Source: Oscillospiraceae bacterium (GTDB lineage: Bacteria; Bacillota; Clostridia; Oscillospirales; CAG-272). Taken from it: a stretch of 51,686 bases of DNA. Of this stretch, positions 19,445-27,395 are shown piece after piece. The stretch is taken from positions 1 to 51,686 of the forward strand of contig SVTF01000014.1 in the NCBI GenBank assembly GCA_015063905.1, written 5' to 3'. Numbering within the stretch: position 1 is the first letter of the stretch; the number at the start of each line of letters is the position of its first letter. A program made the translations under genes and the position numbers. The notes below the pieces were generated by a model. The model did not search any database. It was not told the DNA's origin and saw only the letters and a list, made by a program, of their open reading frames with translations.

Positions 19445-19738
19445 TTACTTTTTCTTCTGGGCTTTATATCTTTTTTGCAGCTTTTGCTTTTTCTCCTTTT
19501 TGAGGATCAGAGTTCCTGTTTTTTTGTCTATCTTTCCAAGCTTTTTGTTTTTCTTTTTTTTCTTCTTTTTGGATTTTTTAATTATCTGATTTATCTGCGC
19601 CAGCTTGATGGCAATCTTTTCAGCGGTGTTAAGCGCATTGTATATTCGCTCCTCTGCGCCAGGTGAGCTTTTTTTCGTCACATCAACATGCGTGCAGGGC
19701 TCACATTCGCATTGGCAGTTGTTCTTTTTATCTTTCAT
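19445..19738 (-). CDS. Small lysine-rich protein with N-terminal CxCxCxxC
   Basis: 97 residues; family not recognised. GGAGG lies six bases before the ATG. The N-terminus carries CQCECEPC (Cys 8, 10, 12, 15) followed by a histidine at 17, a possible metal site. A helical, hydrophobic-patterned stretch (about 30-53) follows, and the C-terminal half is very basic: about 31 of 97 residues are lysine, including a run of seven. Such a tail could bind RNA, DNA or acidic polymer. No signal peptide is visible. It lies 15 bp downstream of udp on the same strand and is probably cotranscribed. The A/T-rich repeats could be sequencing-error prone, but the frame is open throughout and has a good ribosome binding site. 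Confidence 0.65.
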   Translation of the reverse strand: MKDKKNNCQCECEPCTHVDVTKKSSPGAEERIYNALNTAEKIAIKLAQINQIIKKSKKKKKKKNKKLGKIDKKTGTLILKKEKKQKLQKRYKAQKKK

Positions 19739-19753
19739 AGTTAGCCTCCGAAA

Positions 19754-20527
19754 TCAAGCCTTATCCTGTGCTATAAGGCGCTCAATGGCACGGATAGCTA
19801 CTCTGATAGCATCCTCGGTGTTATGAGTTTCATCGTCATTTGTATCTAAGCCGGCAAGAAAACGCTCCTGATTCCAAACGCATGTAAATACCGCGCCGCA
19901 ACGCGCACGCAAATAAGCACCAACGGTGAACAGAGTTCCGGATTCCATTTCACTTGCAAGCACACCAAGTCGTTTCCATGCTTCCCATTGCTGCGTCAAC
20001 TGATGACAGGTGGGCATGCGGGCAGGAGAATGCTGACCGTAAAAGGAATCCTTTGCCTGAACAACTCCCGTGTGGTTTGTAAAATTAAGCTCTGCCGCCG
20101 CCTCGCGAAGCGCAAAAAGAACGTCTGCATTAGAAACCGCGGGGAATTCGATGGGCGCATATTCGCGCGAGGTCCCGTCTTGCCTTACTGCTCCGGAGGC
20201 AATAACTATATCTTTTGATTTAACGTCGAGATCGATCCCGCCACACGTTCCCACACGGATGAACGTGGTAGCGCCACACATCACAAGCTCCTCAACTGCA
20301 ATAGCGGTTGAAGGCCCGCCGATACCCGTTGAACATACGGTAACAGTTTCGCCTAAAAGCTTACCGTTCCAGATGTTGTATTCCCGATTGGTGCAAACGT
20401 GATAAGGCTGATCAAGAAAAGCGGCGATCTTTTTGCACCTTCCGGGGTCGCCGGGAATAATGCAATATTTACCAACGTCGCCTGCTCCCACGCCTATGTG
20501 GTACTGTTTTTCATGAGCTGAAAGCAT
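19754..20527 (-). CDS. udp: Uridine phosphorylase
   Basis: 257 residues, the normal length for the family, which splits uridine with phosphate into uracil and ribose-1-phosphate in pyrimidine salvage. Recognisable segments are the phosphate loop CIIPGDPGRCKKIA, STGIGGPSTAIAVEEL, FIRVGTCGGID and the nucleoside-binding ASEMESGTLF. The CSTGIGGPST/AIAVEEL stretch favours uridine phosphorylase over DeoD-type purine phosphorylase. TTGGAGGT precedes the ATG. Its own promoter lies upstream on the minus strand. Confidence 0.88.
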   Translation of the reverse strand: MLSAHEKQYHIGVGAGDVGKYCIIPGDPGRCKKIAAFLDQPYHVCTNREYNIWNGKLLGETVTVCSTGIGGPSTAIAVEELVMCGATTFIRVGTCGGIDLDVKSKDIVIASGAVRQDGTSREYAPIEFPAVSNADVLFALREAAAELNFTNHTGVVQAKDSFYGQHSPARMPTCHQLTQQWEAWKRLGVLASEMESGTLFTVGAYLRARCGAVFTCVWNQERFLAGLDTNDDETHNTEDAIRVAIRAIERLIAQDKA

Positions 20528-20572
20528 ATAATACCTCCAAATGCACTGATTCTATTTTTACTCCATACACAT

Positions 20573-20601
20573 ATTTTATCACAAATCAGAAAAAATATCA
20601 A
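20573..20601 (-). promoter_or_regulatory. Promoter of udp and the lysine-rich protein gene
   Basis: On the minus strand, TTGATA (20596-20601), a 17-bp spacer and TAAAAT (20573-20578), about 45 bp before the udp start. Confidence 0.6.
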
Positions 20602-20622
20602 TAGCTTTTTTAGCCGTATGGC

Positions 20623-20651
20623 GAATAGCGTGAGAAAAAACGCAAATACTA
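20623..20651 (+). promoter_or_regulatory. Candidate forespore (sigma-G/sigma-F type) promoter of spoVAD
   Basis: GAATA (20623-20627), a 17-nt spacer and AATACTA (20645-20651), one base from the CATACTA -10 known for sigma-G, directly upstream of a sporulation operon that is sigma-G controlled in Bacillus. No vegetative-type promoter is seen here on this strand. Confidence 0.5.
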
Positions 20652-20673
20652 ACAAAAACGAGGAGGATAGGAC

Positions 20674-21666
20674 ATGTCAGGAGAGATAATTAAGCTGGAT
20701 GCGTCGATTATTTGCTGTGGAAACACTGTCGGTCAAAAGGAATATGAGGGGCCTTTGGGAAAGCTGTTTGATTTTCACTGTACTGATGACCGCTTCAACA
20801 AGGACACGTGGGAGAGTGCCGAGGGTGAGATGCAAAGGATAGCGTTTAATATTGCATTAAAAAGAGGCTCGTTTGAGTATTCTGATATAGGGGCTTTGTT
20901 TGCGGGAGATCTGCTAAATCAGTGTGTGGGCTCGGCTTACGGTCTGCTTGGATGTAACATACCGTATTTCGGTCTTTACGGCGCTTGCTCCACCTGCGCG
21001 GAGGGAATAATGCTTGCGTCTATACTGACTACACACAGCGTATTTGACAGATGTGCCGCGATCACCTCCTCGCACAACTGCTCCGCGGAGCGCCAGTACC
21101 GCACACCTATAGAATACGGCGGTCAGCGAACACCCACGTCACAGTGGACGGTTACGGGCGCAGGCGCGTTTATCATAGGTGATAAAAACGCGGGAAAGGT
21201 AAAAATAAGCGCAGCTATGCCCGGGCGGGTGATAGATAAAGGTATCAACGATGCAAACAATATGGGTGCGGCTATGGTGGGCGCGGTTTGCGATACACTT
21301 ACAAGATTTTTTAAGCAAAGTAACACTCGCCCCGACGATTATGACCTTATAATTACGGGCGACCTCGGACACGAGGGGGCGCAGATCATGCGTGAGTTTA
21401 TGGAGATAGAGGGATATCCTCTTGGCGAAAACTATACCGACTGTGGAATTCTCATATACGACAAGCAAAGGCAGGATACTCATGCGGGCGGATCGGGATG
21501 CGGATGCTCTGCTTCTGTAATGTCGGCATACGTTATTCCTTCCATAAGAAAGGGCATAATTAAAAACGCGATATTTATTGGCTCGGGCGCTATGATGAGT
21601 CCCGATATGATAAAGCAGGGAAACAGTATTCCCGCTATAGGACATTTGGTAGTATTTGAAGGGTGA
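20674..21666 (+). CDS. spoVAD: Stage V sporulation protein AD
   Basis: 330 residues, normal length. SpoVAD has a thiolase-like fold and binds dipicolinic acid; with other SpoVA proteins it moves Ca-dipicolinate into the spore and out at germination. Conserved parts include IICCGNTVGQKEYEGPLG at the N-terminus, the DLLNQC segment, GLYGACSTCAEG, SSHNCSAERQYR and the TGDLGHEG region. GAGGAGGAT lies upstream of the ATG. spoVAE follows after nine bases. The usual partner spoVAC is not upstream: the next gene there is udp on the opposite strand. Confidence 0.95.
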   Translation: MSGEIIKLDASIICCGNTVGQKEYEGPLGKLFDFHCTDDRFNKDTWESAEGEMQRIAFNIALKRGSFEYSDIGALFAGDLLNQCVGSAYGLLGCNIPYFGLYGACSTCAEGIMLASILTTHSVFDRCAAITSSHNCSAERQYRTPIEYGGQRTPTSQWTVTGAGAFIIGDKNAGKVKISAAMPGRVIDKGINDANNMGAAMVGAVCDTLTRFFKQSNTRPDDYDLIITGDLGHEGAQIMREFMEIEGYPLGENYTDCGILIYDKQRQDTHAGGSGCGCSASVMSAYVIPSIRKGIIKNAIFIGSGAMMSPDMIKQGNSIPAIGHLVVFEG

Positions 21667-21675
21667 GGATGAAAA

Positions 21676-22044
21676 ATGGAAACATTCAGTCAATTCATTT
21701 GGGCGTTTGTTATAGGCGGTCTTCTTTGCGTCATAGCCCAGATATTAATAGATAAAACAAAGCTTACCCCCGCGCGCATACTCGTTATGTACGTTACCGT
21801 GGGAGTGATACTTGGCGCTATAGGTGCGTATAAACCGCTTGTTGATCTTGCGGGTGCGGGGGCTACTGTGCCGCTTACGGGATTTGGATATCTGATATCA
21901 GAAGGAGTGCGCGAGGCGGTAGATAAGCAAGGATTGCTCGGTGCGCTTACGGGAGGACTTACCGCCGCTGCGGGCGGTATTGCGGCGGCGTTATGCTTTG
22001 GATACCTTGCTGCGATAATATTTAAGGGAAAGAGAAGAGGATAG
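21676..22044 (+). CDS. spoVAE: Stage V sporulation protein AE
   Basis: 122 residues, an integral membrane protein of the SpoVAE (AEb) type with four hydrophobic segments: FIWAFVIGGLLCVIAQILI, ILVMYVTVGVILGAIGAY, a glycine-rich middle, and AAGGIAAALCFGYLAAIIF. It works in the SpoVA channel for dipicolinic acid in the inner spore membrane. It immediately follows spoVAD, as in most spore formers. Confidence 0.92.
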   Translation: METFSQFIWAFVIGGLLCVIAQILIDKTKLTPARILVMYVTVGVILGAIGAYKPLVDLAGAGATVPLTGFGYLISEGVREAVDKQGLLGALTGGLTAAAGGIAAALCFGYLAAIIFKGKRRG

Positions 22045-22064
22045 CCTCTAAATGACCTTTATAA

Positions 22065-22754
22065 TTATCCGTCAATAGCGCTTTTGAGCTTTTCAAGAGC
22101 GCTTTTTTCTATTCTCGAAACGTAAGAGCGGGAAATTCCCAGCCTTTCCGCGATCTCTCTTTGCGTAAGCTCCTCTGTGCCGCAAAGACCGTATCTCATA
22201 ATTATTATTTGACGCTCGCGGAGTGAAAGCACGGTCTTTATGCATTTCATTGCTTTGTCGGTCATAATTTTTCGTTCTATTTCCAAAGGTACGTTTTCAT
22301 CGCTGCTTATGACGTCTATATAAGCGAGTGGATTCCCGTCGCGGTCAACGTCGATCGTCTCGTGTATAGACACCTCGGAGGAGTGCTTTTTTTGTGAGCG
22401 AAAGCTCATGAGTATCTCATTTTGAATACATTTTGATGCATAAGTGGCAAATCTGGTGCCATTGTCGGTGTTATATGTGTCAACCGCCTTGATAAGTCCG
22501 ATGGTTCCAATGGAAACGAGATCCTCTTGGTTTTTGCTTGTTGAGTAGTATTTGCGCACGATATGCGAGACCAGGCGCAGATTATGCAGAATCAGCTTTT
22601 GCCTTGCCTCCTCGTCACCCTTCTTAAAGAGGGCAAAGTTGAGCCGTTCTTCTTCCGCGGATAGCGTTGGTGGAAAATTCTGTCCCGTGCTTATTCCTAA
22701 AATGGGGGAGAGAAGTCGCGAAAACGCCGCCAGTATCAGGGATATAATTATCAT
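22065..22754 (-). CDS. sigK: RNA polymerase sporulation sigma factor sigma-K (pro-form)
   Basis: 229 residues. The start at 22754 has AAAGGAGTG at ideal spacing; longer readings have no support. A hydrophobic pro-sequence of about 20 residues (MIIISLILAAFSRLL...) is followed by FPPTLSAEEE, region 2 (HNLRLVSHIVRKY, EDLVSIGTIGLIKAVDTY, TYASKCIQNEILM) and the region 4 helix-turn-helix (QREIAERLGISRSYVSRIEK). The pro-sequence and the RSYVSRIEK segment point to sigma-K, which drives late mother-cell genes, more than sigma-E. The gene is continuous, with no skin-type insertion. It converges on spoVAE with a 20-bp gap. Confidence 0.9.
   Translation of the reverse strand: MIIISLILAAFSRLLSPILGISTGQNFPPTLSAEEERLNFALFKKGDEEARQKLILHNLRLVSHIVRKYYSTSKNQEDLVSIGTIGLIKAVDTYNTDNGTRFATYASKCIQNEILMSFRSQKKHSSEVSIHETIDVDRDGNPLAYIDVISSDENVPLEIERKIMTDKAMKCIKTVLSLRERQIIIMRYGLCGTEELTQREIAERLGISRSYVSRIEKSALEKLKSAIDG
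22077..22108 (+). terminator. Candidate spoVA terminator inside the sigK 3' end
   Basis: An 11-bp stem with one G-U pair (22077-22087 with 22093-22103) followed by a T6 run on the + strand. It overlaps the last codons of the convergent sigK gene. Confidence 0.5.
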
Positions 22755-22804
22755 GCTTATCACTCCTTTCATATAGCCTAAAGTCTGACGTATTACTGTT
22801 ACCG

Positions 22805-22832
22805 AGTATATGAAAGTGCTGCATGTACTTAT
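22805..22832 (-). promoter_or_regulatory. Candidate sigma-E/sigma-K type promoter of sigK
   Basis: On the minus strand, ATA (22830-22832), a 17-nt spacer and CATATACT (22805-22812), similar to the mother-cell consensus (-35 ATA, -10 CATACANT), about 50 bp before the sigK start. Confidence 0.4.
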
Positions 22833-22858
22833 TTTTGTGGACAAAATTAAAATTTTAC

Positions 22859-22887
22859 TTGACAAGTAAGACATGCGGTGGTATAAT
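22859..22887 (+). promoter_or_regulatory. Consensus promoter of the TPP riboswitch/thiT transcript
   Basis: TTGACA (22859-22864), a 17-bp spacer and TATAAT (22882-22887): a perfect vegetative promoter. Confidence 0.85.
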
Positions 22888-22925
22888 ATGCGCGTGGAGA
22901 AAATACTCCCAAGCATCTTGCATAG

Positions 22926-23029
22926 AAAATCAGGGGTGCCGAATAGGTAGCGCTGCGCTGCCTTAGGCTGAGACGGATTATACCGAACCCTCGTACCTGA
23001 TACGGATAATACCGGCGTAGGAAGATTTT
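22926..23029 (+). ncRNA. TPP riboswitch (THI element)
   Basis: The conserved aptamer blocks are present in order: TCAGGGGTGCC, GGCTGAGACGG, ACCGAACCC, TACCTGATACGGATAATACC and GCGTAGGAAG, with closing P1 arms (AAAATC / GATTTT). It binds thiamine pyrophosphate. A terminator hairpin follows at 23065, so the switch probably stops transcription when the cofactor is abundant. Confidence 0.95.
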
Positions 23030-23064
23030 GTTGATATTTATGAATACTCTTTTGTAAGCATAAT

Positions 23065-23104
23065 TTCATCCGACGGCGATTTTCCGTGCGGATGAATTTT
23101 TTTT
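23065..23104 (+). terminator. Riboswitch-controlled terminator before thiT
   Basis: Stem TTCATCCG (23065-23072) with CGGATGAA (23089-23096), extended inside by CGG/CCG, followed by eight T residues. It sits between the TPP aptamer and the thiT ribosome binding site. Confidence 0.85.
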
Positions 23105-23134
23105 GCGACCATAAAGGTCAGAAGGAGGATTCAG

Positions 23135-23797
23135 ATGAATCAAAACGTAAAAAGACTGACGGTGTCCGCTATGATGCTGGCACTCGCCACCGTGCTGGCG
23201 CTTGTTTGTGCCTACATTCCTTTTCTCAATTTGCCGTTTGGCGGCGGTTTTACTGTGGCAAGCATGTTGCCCATAGTAATAATCGCGTATATGTACGGTA
23301 CAAAATGGGGATTGTTTTCCGCATTTTGCTACTCACTCATACAGATAATTCTGTCGTTAACGCAGGGCGCGGGCGGTACTGTAATGGCACTGTTTATGCC
23401 AAGTTCGGATGATTTTATGGGCTATGGCGCGGCAATCATGATAATTATAATAGATTATCTGCTTGCCTATACCGTGCTTGGACTCGGCGGAATATTCCGC
23501 AATAAGCTCAAGAGCAAGACTGCGGCAATAGTTCTTGGCGTAGTTGTAGCGTTGTCCTTGCGTTACATTTGCCATATCGTGTCGGGATATATATTTTATG
23601 GCGCTTGGGCGGAGTGGTTCTTTACTCAAGAGGGATTTTACAACATTGGCGGTGTTATTATGAATGCGTTTGACGGTCAATGGCTTTCACTTGTGTATTC
23701 TGTTTTCTATAACGGACTGTTTATGATTCCCGAGATAGTAATAACCGCAATAGTCGCCGTTCCCGTTTGTCAAATACCGGCAATAAAGAAAAATTAA
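23135..23797 (+). CDS. thiT: Thiamine-specific ECF transporter S component ThiT
   Basis: 220 residues with about six membrane segments, matching the YuaJ/ThiT substrate-binding subunit that captures thiamine for the shared ECF energizing module. GGFTVASMLPIVIIAYMYG near residue 40 and the GYIFYGAWAEW segment resemble the family. Control by a TPP riboswitch directly upstream supports the substrate. AGAAGGAGGA precedes the ATG. No EcfA/A'/T genes are in the window, as expected for group II ECF systems. Confidence 0.9.
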   Translation: MNQNVKRLTVSAMMLALATVLALVCAYIPFLNLPFGGGFTVASMLPIVIIAYMYGTKWGLFSAFCYSLIQIILSLTQGAGGTVMALFMPSSDDFMGYGAAIMIIIIDYLLAYTVLGLGGIFRNKLKSKTAAIVLGVVVALSLRYICHIVSGYIFYGAWAEWFFTQEGFYNIGGVIMNAFDGQWLSLVYSVFYNGLFMIPEIVITAIVAVPVCQIPAIKKN

Positions 23798-23826
23798 ATA
23801 TACTTAACAAAAAATACAATAAAAAA

Positions 23827-23868
23827 TAAGCATACTTAACAAAACCAAAGACTTGTTAAGTATGCTTA
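23827..23868. terminator. Bidirectional terminator between thiT and the ABC permease gene
   Basis: A perfect 16-bp inverted repeat (23827-23842 with 23853-23868), 10-nt loop, in an AT-rich 85-bp gap between convergent genes. Part of the arm (ATACTTAACAAAA) also occurs once more just upstream at about 23803. Confidence 0.75.
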
Positions 23869-23882
23869 ATTATTTGCAATAA

Positions 23883-25055
23883 TTATCTGTTAAACATTAT
23901 CTTTTCGCTATTGAACATTCTTGTCAGAACAAATACTCCGGCTGCGGTCACGGCAAGGTTTGCGCCGACAGTTATAAGAACGTTGACAACGTTCGCCTCG
24001 AACGAGAATACTCCGATCATACTCTGAACGCTGTTGAACAGAGGAATGAGATAGAGCAGAGGGTTGGTTGTCGCAGATCCAAACATTCCCGAAAGACCTA
24101 TCAGCATTGATGCTATCATAAGAGGTGTAACGTAAGTTCCCGCCTCCTTAACAGTTTTCGCATAAGCGGAGATTACAGAAATGACAGTTATGAGAACGAG
24201 AACTGTTGAAAGAATGACTAAAGCCAATAGCGCATAATCGTCAAGCCCATAAACAGAACCGTCTATATTAACGGTTTCTCCCATAAGCTTGGGCAGAGAA
24301 AGGACTACGCCGATGGTGCTGGACGCGCCGCTTATGAGAGCCATAATAGATAGCGCAAGTATCTTTCCGATTGCTATATGGGATCTCTTTGCGGGAGTGA
24401 TGAGCATGGTGGCAATAGTGCCTCTTTCCTTTTCACCCGCAATTGATTCGGGAGCCACAGCCATACAACCCGAGAAGAGAAGCATCACAAGGAGCATGGG
24501 CATGATCATAGAAAAGATCATAGCAGTCATATCCTCTTGAGTTGCAAGATCAAATAGCTTATTGGGTGAATTGTTGATATCGAACTTGTTTGTCATACTC
24601 GACTCAAACGCATCAAGCAGGGCGGTTACCGTTTGGAAGGTCATAGATGAGTTGGTGCTTGATGAGTTATAGTATATCTCAATGTTTGGAGCCGCAGTAT
24701 TACTTGACGCGTCATAATTTCCTATCTTTGATTCAAAGTCTTCGGGAAAGATTATGAGAATGTCGGCGTCGCCGTTTGTAATAAGCTCTTTTTCTGCGGA
24801 AATATCTTTGGACGGTGTCATCTCAAGCTCGGCGGCATCAAAGACGGCGCCAACGGATTGCGGGATATTGACCGAGTAAATAGTCGGAATATAATCTTCG
24901 TCGGGCATAAAGGCATTTCCCATCGCGCCACCCATCAACGAATATATGATATAGATGAGTATACCGGGCATAATTAGTGCCACGAGCGTTCTTCTGTCCT
25001 TAAAGAAACGCGCGAGCTCTTTTTTGAATATTGTAAATATTGCGCCGCTTTTCAT
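23883..25055 (-). CDS. ABC-2 type transporter permease (NatB-like)
   Basis: 390 residues. A cytoplasmic N-terminus (FKKELARFFKDRRT) leads into TM1, a large outside loop of about 140 residues, then five to six membrane segments in the C-terminal half. The motif ESIAGEKERGTIATMLITPAKR is the signature of NatB/ABC-2 exporters. It pairs with the ATPase encoded just upstream, overlapping it as TAATG. NatAB of Bacillus exports sodium; here the substrate is not certain, since many drug and peptide exporters share this shape. Confidence 0.87.
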   Translation of the reverse strand: MKSGAIFTIFKKELARFFKDRRTLVALIMPGILIYIIYSLMGGAMGNAFMPDEDYIPTIYSVNIPQSVGAVFDAAELEMTPSKDISAEKELITNGDADILIIFPEDFESKIGNYDASSNTAAPNIEIYYNSSSTNSSMTFQTVTALLDAFESSMTNKFDINNSPNKLFDLATQEDMTAMIFSMIMPMLLVMLLFSGCMAVAPESIAGEKERGTIATMLITPAKRSHIAIGKILALSIMALISGASSTIGVVLSLPKLMGETVNIDGSVYGLDDYALLALVILSTVLVLITVISVISAYAKTVKEAGTYVTPLMIASMLIGLSGMFGSATTNPLLYLIPLFNSVQSMIGVFSFEANVVNVLITVGANLAVTAAGVFVLTRMFNSEKIMFNR

Positions 25056-25840
25056 TATATCTCACCTCCTATGCTCTGTGTGTAGTCAGCGAAAATATCA
25101 AAGAAACGGTCCTCAAGCGGCTTTCCCGCGCATACAGATTCCAGCTTATCGCAGACCACCATTTTGCCGTCGATTATTATGCCAACTCTGTCGCATAGCT
25201 TTTCGATAAGACTGAATATGTGAGTAGATACGATTATGGTTTTTCCTTGCTCTTTAAGGTAAGTAAGGAAATCGGTAACAACCTTTGCCGTAAGCACATC
25301 GAGACCGTTTGTTGGCTCGTCAAATATGATGATATCGGGATCGTGGACAAGCGAGATGGCAAGAGAAGCCTTTTGCTTCATACCTGTTGAAAGATCTGCA
25401 ACCTTGACCTCTGCAAATTTGTCAATGCCGAAGCGAGAGAAAAGCTCACCCTTTCTCTTGGCTGATATCTCGGGAGCGATGCCGTGCAAGCTCGAAAAGA
25501 AATCAAAAAGATAATTGGGGGTAAAAAACTCCTCAAGCTTTAATTCACTTGTCAGAAATCCTATTTTGGAGCGCACACCCTCGGCATCGGTGACAATGCT
25601 GTGACCGTCTATGTACGCGTCGCCCGAGTCGGGCTTGATGAGCGTGGCAAGCATACGGAGCGTTGTGGTTTTTCCCGCGCCGTTTGGTCCCAACAATCCA
25701 AATATCTCACCCTCGTATGCCTCGAAAGAAAGGTCAACTACCGCGCGGCGTACCTTCTCCGCGGTTCTTTCTATTTTTTGCTGTTTTGACGATAGCTTAA
25801 ATGTTTTTGACAGCTTTTCAACTCTAATTAATTCCTGCAT
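25055..25840 (-). CDS. ABC transporter ATP-binding protein (NatA-like)
   Basis: 261 residues. Walker A GPNGAGKTT, a signature LSTGMKQKASLAISL and Walker B IIIFDEPTNGLD are all intact, followed by the switch histidine in IIVSTHIF. The LSTGMKQK form of the signature is typical of NatA-type exporters. It energises the permease whose gene overlaps its stop codon. AAAGGAG precedes the ATG by nine bases. Confidence 0.92.
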   Translation of the reverse strand: MQELIRVEKLSKTFKLSSKQQKIERTAEKVRRAVVDLSFEAYEGEIFGLLGPNGAGKTTTLRMLATLIKPDSGDAYIDGHSIVTDAEGVRSKIGFLTSELKLEEFFTPNYLFDFFSSLHGIAPEISAKRKGELFSRFGIDKFAEVKVADLSTGMKQKASLAISLVHDPDIIIFDEPTNGLDVLTAKVVTDFLTYLKEQGKTIIVSTHIFSLIEKLCDRVGIIIDGKMVVCDKLESVCAGKPLEDRFFDIFADYTQSIGGEI

Positions 25841-25919
25841 TTTGAATAACTCCTTTCTGCGTACATCTTACCATGTGTTTGCCAATAAGTAAACAAACCG
25901 TTGGTAGAAATAACATGAA

Positions 25920-25948
25920 ATTATAAACTTTTATACTCAAAAAGTCAA
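25920..25948 (-). promoter_or_regulatory. Promoter of the NatAB-like operon
   Basis: On the minus strand, TTGACT (25943-25948), a 17-bp spacer and TATAAT (25920-25925). The roughly 70-nt leader contains an imperfect GTTTG/CAAAC inverted repeat that might be an operator; no regulator gene is adjacent. Confidence 0.65.
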
Positions 25949-26027
25949 TGTTCAATAACTGATCGGCACAATCCAAGCAGTGTTCGGCAACTCCCCCTGC
26001 CTTAAGGTTTTTGGAAAGAGGGAGGTG

Positions 26028-26082
26028 TTCGGGGAGGGGGGAAAACGCTTTTTCCTCAAAAAAGGTTTTCTCCCTCCCCGAA
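26028..26082. repeat. GC-rich palindromic element, copy A
   Basis: Imperfect inverted repeat of 18-19 bp arms (26028-26046 with 26065-26082), based on CGGGGAGGG and CCCTCCCCG, with an A/T-rich loop. It lies downstream of trpS and could act as its terminator. A second element with the same layout is at 51594-51635. Confidence 0.55.
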
Positions 26083-26095
26083 GTTCTTCTCACTC

Positions 26096-27097
26096 TTATC
26101 TTATCTGAACGAAGCCGAGCTTCTTTTGAACCTTGGAGAGAGTACGGCGAGCGACGTAGGCTGCCTCCTCGGCGCCCTTTTTCATTTGCGCTTCAAGCTG
26201 AGCCTTGTCGGACATAAAGGTGTTGAATTTGTGCTGAACGGGAGCGAGAGCGTCTGCGCAGACCTCGCCAACCGCCATTTTGAAGTCACCGTAACCCTTG
26301 CCATCGAATTCGCGTTCGATCTCGTCGAGCGTTTTGCCCGTGAACACGGAATAGATGGTCATAAGGTTGTTGATACCGTCTTTACCGTCGGAGAAGCGCA
26401 CGCAGGTGTCGGAGTCGGTAACGGCGCGCTTGAATTTGCGGATTATGGTGTCACGGTCATCGAGAATGTAGACCACGGCATTGGTATTTTCATCCGATTT
26501 GCTCATTTTCTTTGTGGGATCGGCAAGCGACATGATCTTAGCTCCACTCTTTGCCATGATAGGCTCGGGAATGGTGAAGGTGTCGGGATAGATGGAATTG
26601 AAGCGTGTCGCAATGTCGCGGCAAAGCTCAACGTGCTGCTTTTGGTCGATACCCACGGGGACAACGTCGGTCTGATAGAGCAGGATATCGGATGCCATAA
26701 GCACAGGGTAGGTAAAGAGACCTGCGTTTACATTGTCGGCGTGCTTCTGGCTCTTATCCTTGAACTGAGTCATTCTTGAAAGCTCACCAAAGCCCGTGAA
26801 GCAATTAAGGATCCATGCGAGCTCCGCGTGCTCCTTGACATGTGACTGAACGTAGAGCGTATTCTTTTCGGGATCAAGACCGCAAGCCATATAGAGCGCA
26901 AGCGTTTCGTACGTGCGGCGGCGCAGATCAGCGGGTACCTGACGAACAGTTATGGCATGCTCGTCTACCACGCAGTAAAAGCACTTGTATTTTTCGGAAT
27001 AGGTCGAAAAATTCTTGATCGCGCCGAGATAGTTACCAATAGTAAGATTTCCGCTGGGCTGAACACCCGAGTAGGAAATGGGAGTGTTTTGAAACAT
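26096..27097 (-). CDS. trpS: Tryptophanyl-tRNA synthetase
   Basis: 333 residues, normal length for the class I enzyme that charges tRNA-Trp. The HIGH-like motif is GNLTIGNYLG near residue 16, the KMSKS loop is KKMSKSDEN near residue 200, and SGVQPSGNLT is typical of TrpS. The gene sits behind a full T-box leader whose specifier appears to be TGG, matching tryptophan. It is transcribed alone. Confidence 0.97.
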   Translation of the reverse strand: MFQNTPISYSGVQPSGNLTIGNYLGAIKNFSTYSEKYKCFYCVVDEHAITVRQVPADLRRRTYETLALYMACGLDPEKNTLYVQSHVKEHAELAWILNCFTGFGELSRMTQFKDKSQKHADNVNAGLFTYPVLMASDILLYQTDVVPVGIDQKQHVELCRDIATRFNSIYPDTFTIPEPIMAKSGAKIMSLADPTKKMSKSDENTNAVVYILDDRDTIIRKFKRAVTDSDTCVRFSDGKDGINNLMTIYSVFTGKTLDEIEREFDGKGYGDFKMAVGEVCADALAPVQHKFNTFMSDKAQLEAQMKKGAEEAAYVARRTLSKVQKKLGFVQIR

Positions 27098-27130
27098 GAT
27101 ATATTCCTCACTTTGTTTATTTTTAAATTA

Positions 27131-27391
27131 AAAGTCCCCGACAGATAAGCTCTGTCGGGGACGAATTTACAAGTAAATCCGCGGTACCACCCACGTTGTG
27201 TTTTAGAAAACAACACCTCTTTTTCCGCGATAACGGTGCGCACCGTCAGATACTACACACAGGCTCAATGCCCGCTTCGGTCTGCCCTCAAAAGCCCATT
27301 CAACGTTTCATTTTGACCGAACTCACACCACCGTCGGCTCTCTGAACAAAAGGGAAAACGTCTACTTTTCTTTATCACAGGTTTATGATAT
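27131..27391 (-). ncRNA. T-box riboswitch for trpS (tryptophan)
   Basis: On the minus strand the leader contains AGAGAG of stem I, a probable specifier TGG (27296-27298) preceded by GAA, the T-box core TGGTACCGCG (27180-27189), and a terminator stem (27134-27145 with 27151-27162) followed by TTTT. Uncharged tRNA-Trp should stabilise the antiterminator and allow trpS transcription. This explains the otherwise empty 337-bp gap. Confidence 0.93.
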
Positions 27392-27395
27392 TAAG

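Noticed and set aside
19530-19580. Possible frameshift in the A/T-rich stretch of the lysine-rich gene
   Set aside because: The frame stays open from a good ribosome binding site to a stop next to a terminator, with lysine-rich character on both sides.
22755-23069. Long N-terminal extension of sigK
   Set aside because: It overlaps the divergent promoter and TPP riboswitch; the start at 22754 has AAAGGAGTG and gives the normal pro-sequence.
23800-23870. Repeated ATACTTAACAAAA units, considered as CRISPR-like
   Set aside because: Only two short copies, with no regular spacers; explained by one terminator palindrome.
26126-26779. 217-codon open frame on the + strand opposite trpS
   Set aside because: Antisense to a conserved synthetase in codon-register, with no recognisable domain or ribosome binding site.
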